Part shown: piece after piece, positions 63,275 through 64,000 of the stretch
How positions within the stretch are numbered: the first letter of the stretch is position 1
How the letters are laid out: each line of letters begins with the position of its first letter
Assembly (NCBI RefSeq): GCF_030444335.1
Contig: NZ_CP128595.1
Location: forward strand, 1,240,001 to 1,304,000
From: Polaribacter huanghezhanensis
GTDB lineage: Bacteria > Bacteroidota > Bacteroidia > Flavobacteriales > Flavobacteriaceae
Reading direction: 5' to 3'
Length of the DNA: 64,000 nt
Position numbers and translations under genes: made by a program
The notes under the pieces: model-generated
What the model was told of the DNA's origin: nothing
Seen by the model: the letters and a program-made list of their open reading frames with translations, nothing else
Databases searched by the model: none

Positions 63275-64000
63275 CTAGATAAACCAGTTCCAAACCAAAC
63301 CAAAACGGATTACATAATCTCTATATGGATAGTTGGGCGCAGAAAAATAATTCTTCTTTAAAAATAGGGAACTTAGGTTTTCTGCCTTTAAATAAATCCG
63401 AGTTCTTCTAACTTGTGCATTGATAAAAAAATCAAAAGTTGGATAACCGATTTCGGTGGAATTCTGAATTGTAAATTCGTTTAACAATGGATTAAAAGCA
63501 TTTGCTTTGTATTTTGAGAAATACTTAAATGTAATTCCGGTTTGTAAGAATAAGGGTTTTCCTTCAAACAAAAAACCGGAATAATACAAGGTGTTTCTAG
63601 TTACAAAATTCGGAACCCTAAAGACATCTTTTCCGCTACTTACTTGCTGAAATAAAAGGGTGTTGTTTAATGCGAACTTTCCAAATTTGAACTCATTATT
63701 TGCTTTCACTTTTAAATACGTAACATTTTCTCCAGATTGTTGCGGTTTAGAAGTGTCATCAAAATAGGTATAGTTTTCAATGTTTGTAATGCTTGTATTT
63801 AAGTTTATCCATTTAGATTGCATTTCAAAAGCAATGTTTCTTGTATTGCTATTTTTAAAAGTATCATTTTGCCAATTGTACTCGTCGTAGGCACTTTGAT
63901 ATAAGATTGTATTAAAATTTGGTGATTTAGAATTGAGAGAAATACTTCCTTTAAAAGACGTTACACTATCTTTTTTGAAAATCGCTTCACTATAAAAATT
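63275..64000 (-). CDS. Putative porin, 3' part (5' end outside window)
   Basis: The leftward frame is open from the window end to the stop at 63275, about 241 codons. It reads as the C-terminal half of an outer-membrane beta-barrel of the flavobacterial putative porin (Porin_10) type: NSKSPNFNTILYQSAYDEYNW, alternating strands such as LALNNTLLFQQ-like FALNNTLLFQQV, PLFLQTGITFKYFSKYKANAF and a terminal strand ending in aromatic residues (VIRFGLVWNWFI). The terminal aromatic strand is the BAM-recognition feature. The start is beyond 64000. Confidence 0.83.
   Translation of the reverse strand, partial: NFYSEAIFKKDSVTSFKGSISLNSKSPNFNTILYQSAYDEYNWQNDTFKNSNTRNIAFEMQSKWINLNTSITNIENYTYFDDTSKPQQSGENVTYLKVKANNEFKFGKFALNNTLLFQQVSSGKDVFRVPNFVTRNTLYYSGFLFEGKPLFLQTGITFKYFSKYKANAFNPLLNEFTIQNSTEIGYPTFDFFINAQVRRTRIYLKAENLSSLFLKKNYFSAPNYPYRDYVIRFGLVWNWFI

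Noticed and set aside
63250..63303. N-terminal extension of the small membrane protein
   Set aside because: It overlaps the end of the porin gene in another frame; the ATG at 63249 gives a normal membrane protein start.

Overview
The window is low-GC DNA from a member of the Flavobacteriaceae (Bacteroidota), most like a marine Polaribacter or Tenacibaculum relative. This rests on the Bacteroidota promoter signature (TTTG about 19 bases before TAnnTTTG), a primary sigma factor without region 1.1, a long MraY, a PASTA-tailed FtsI, a C-terminally extended FtsZ, a two-gene MetH, an AroG-AroQ fusion and a flavobacterial porin. No species is claimed.

Layout. 1-1326: engB (cut by the window start) and an alpha/beta hydrolase, leftward. 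1387-17016: the complete dcw wall and division operon mraZ-rsmH-ftsL-ftsI-murE-mraY-murD-ftsW-murG-murC-ftsQ-ftsA-ftsZ, preceded by phased MraZ boxes. 17021-25120: yqeY, then an accessory stretch that begins at a tRNA-Arg gene carrying a GIY-YIG nuclease gene and a duplicated tRNA 5' half. It continues with a secreted nonapeptide-repeat protein, lipoproteins, an orphan PAS-LuxR regulator, small secreted proteins, two catalytically degenerate SUMF1-fold proteins and a CxxC protein. 25142-27918: rpe, a probable ncRNA, rpoD and a deoxynucleoside kinase, leftward. 27988-32191: a response-regulator remnant, a membrane protein, and a MerR-controlled redox/membrane cassette whose outer ends are inverted copies of TTCGCTAACGT.

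32298-44880 is sulfur and one-carbon metabolism. metK points left. A SAM-I riboswitch points right into metY, a metX-thrA triple-domain fusion, metZ, split metH and metF, so SAM probably controls the whole route from aspartate to methionine. 44950-51426 holds trxA, an M1 aminopeptidase lipoprotein, a DUF58 protein, tRNA-Asp, a nucleotide pyrophosphatase/phosphodiesterase lipoprotein and a NYN-domain protein.

51634-55843 is the Phe/Tyr operon: pheA, an aminotransferase, tyrA and DAHP synthase-chorismate mutase. A strong promoter, a Phe/Tyr-rich leader peptide and mutually exclusive hairpins in front of it form a classic ribosome-mediated attenuator. The remainder has rsgA, dtd, a yceI lipoprotein behind a 30-base perfect palindrome, an Lrp regulator divergent from a methionine gamma-lyase-like gene, a DUF457 membrane hydrolase, an NhaC-type antiporter, a frameshifted acetyltransferase, a small membrane protein and the 3' end of a porin gene.

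The most notable items are the GIY-YIG/tRNA-Arg arrangement, the Phe/Tyr attenuator, the nonapeptide-repeat protein, the bounded MerR/redox cassette and the metX-thrA fusion. All family names come from reading the translations; no database search was run.
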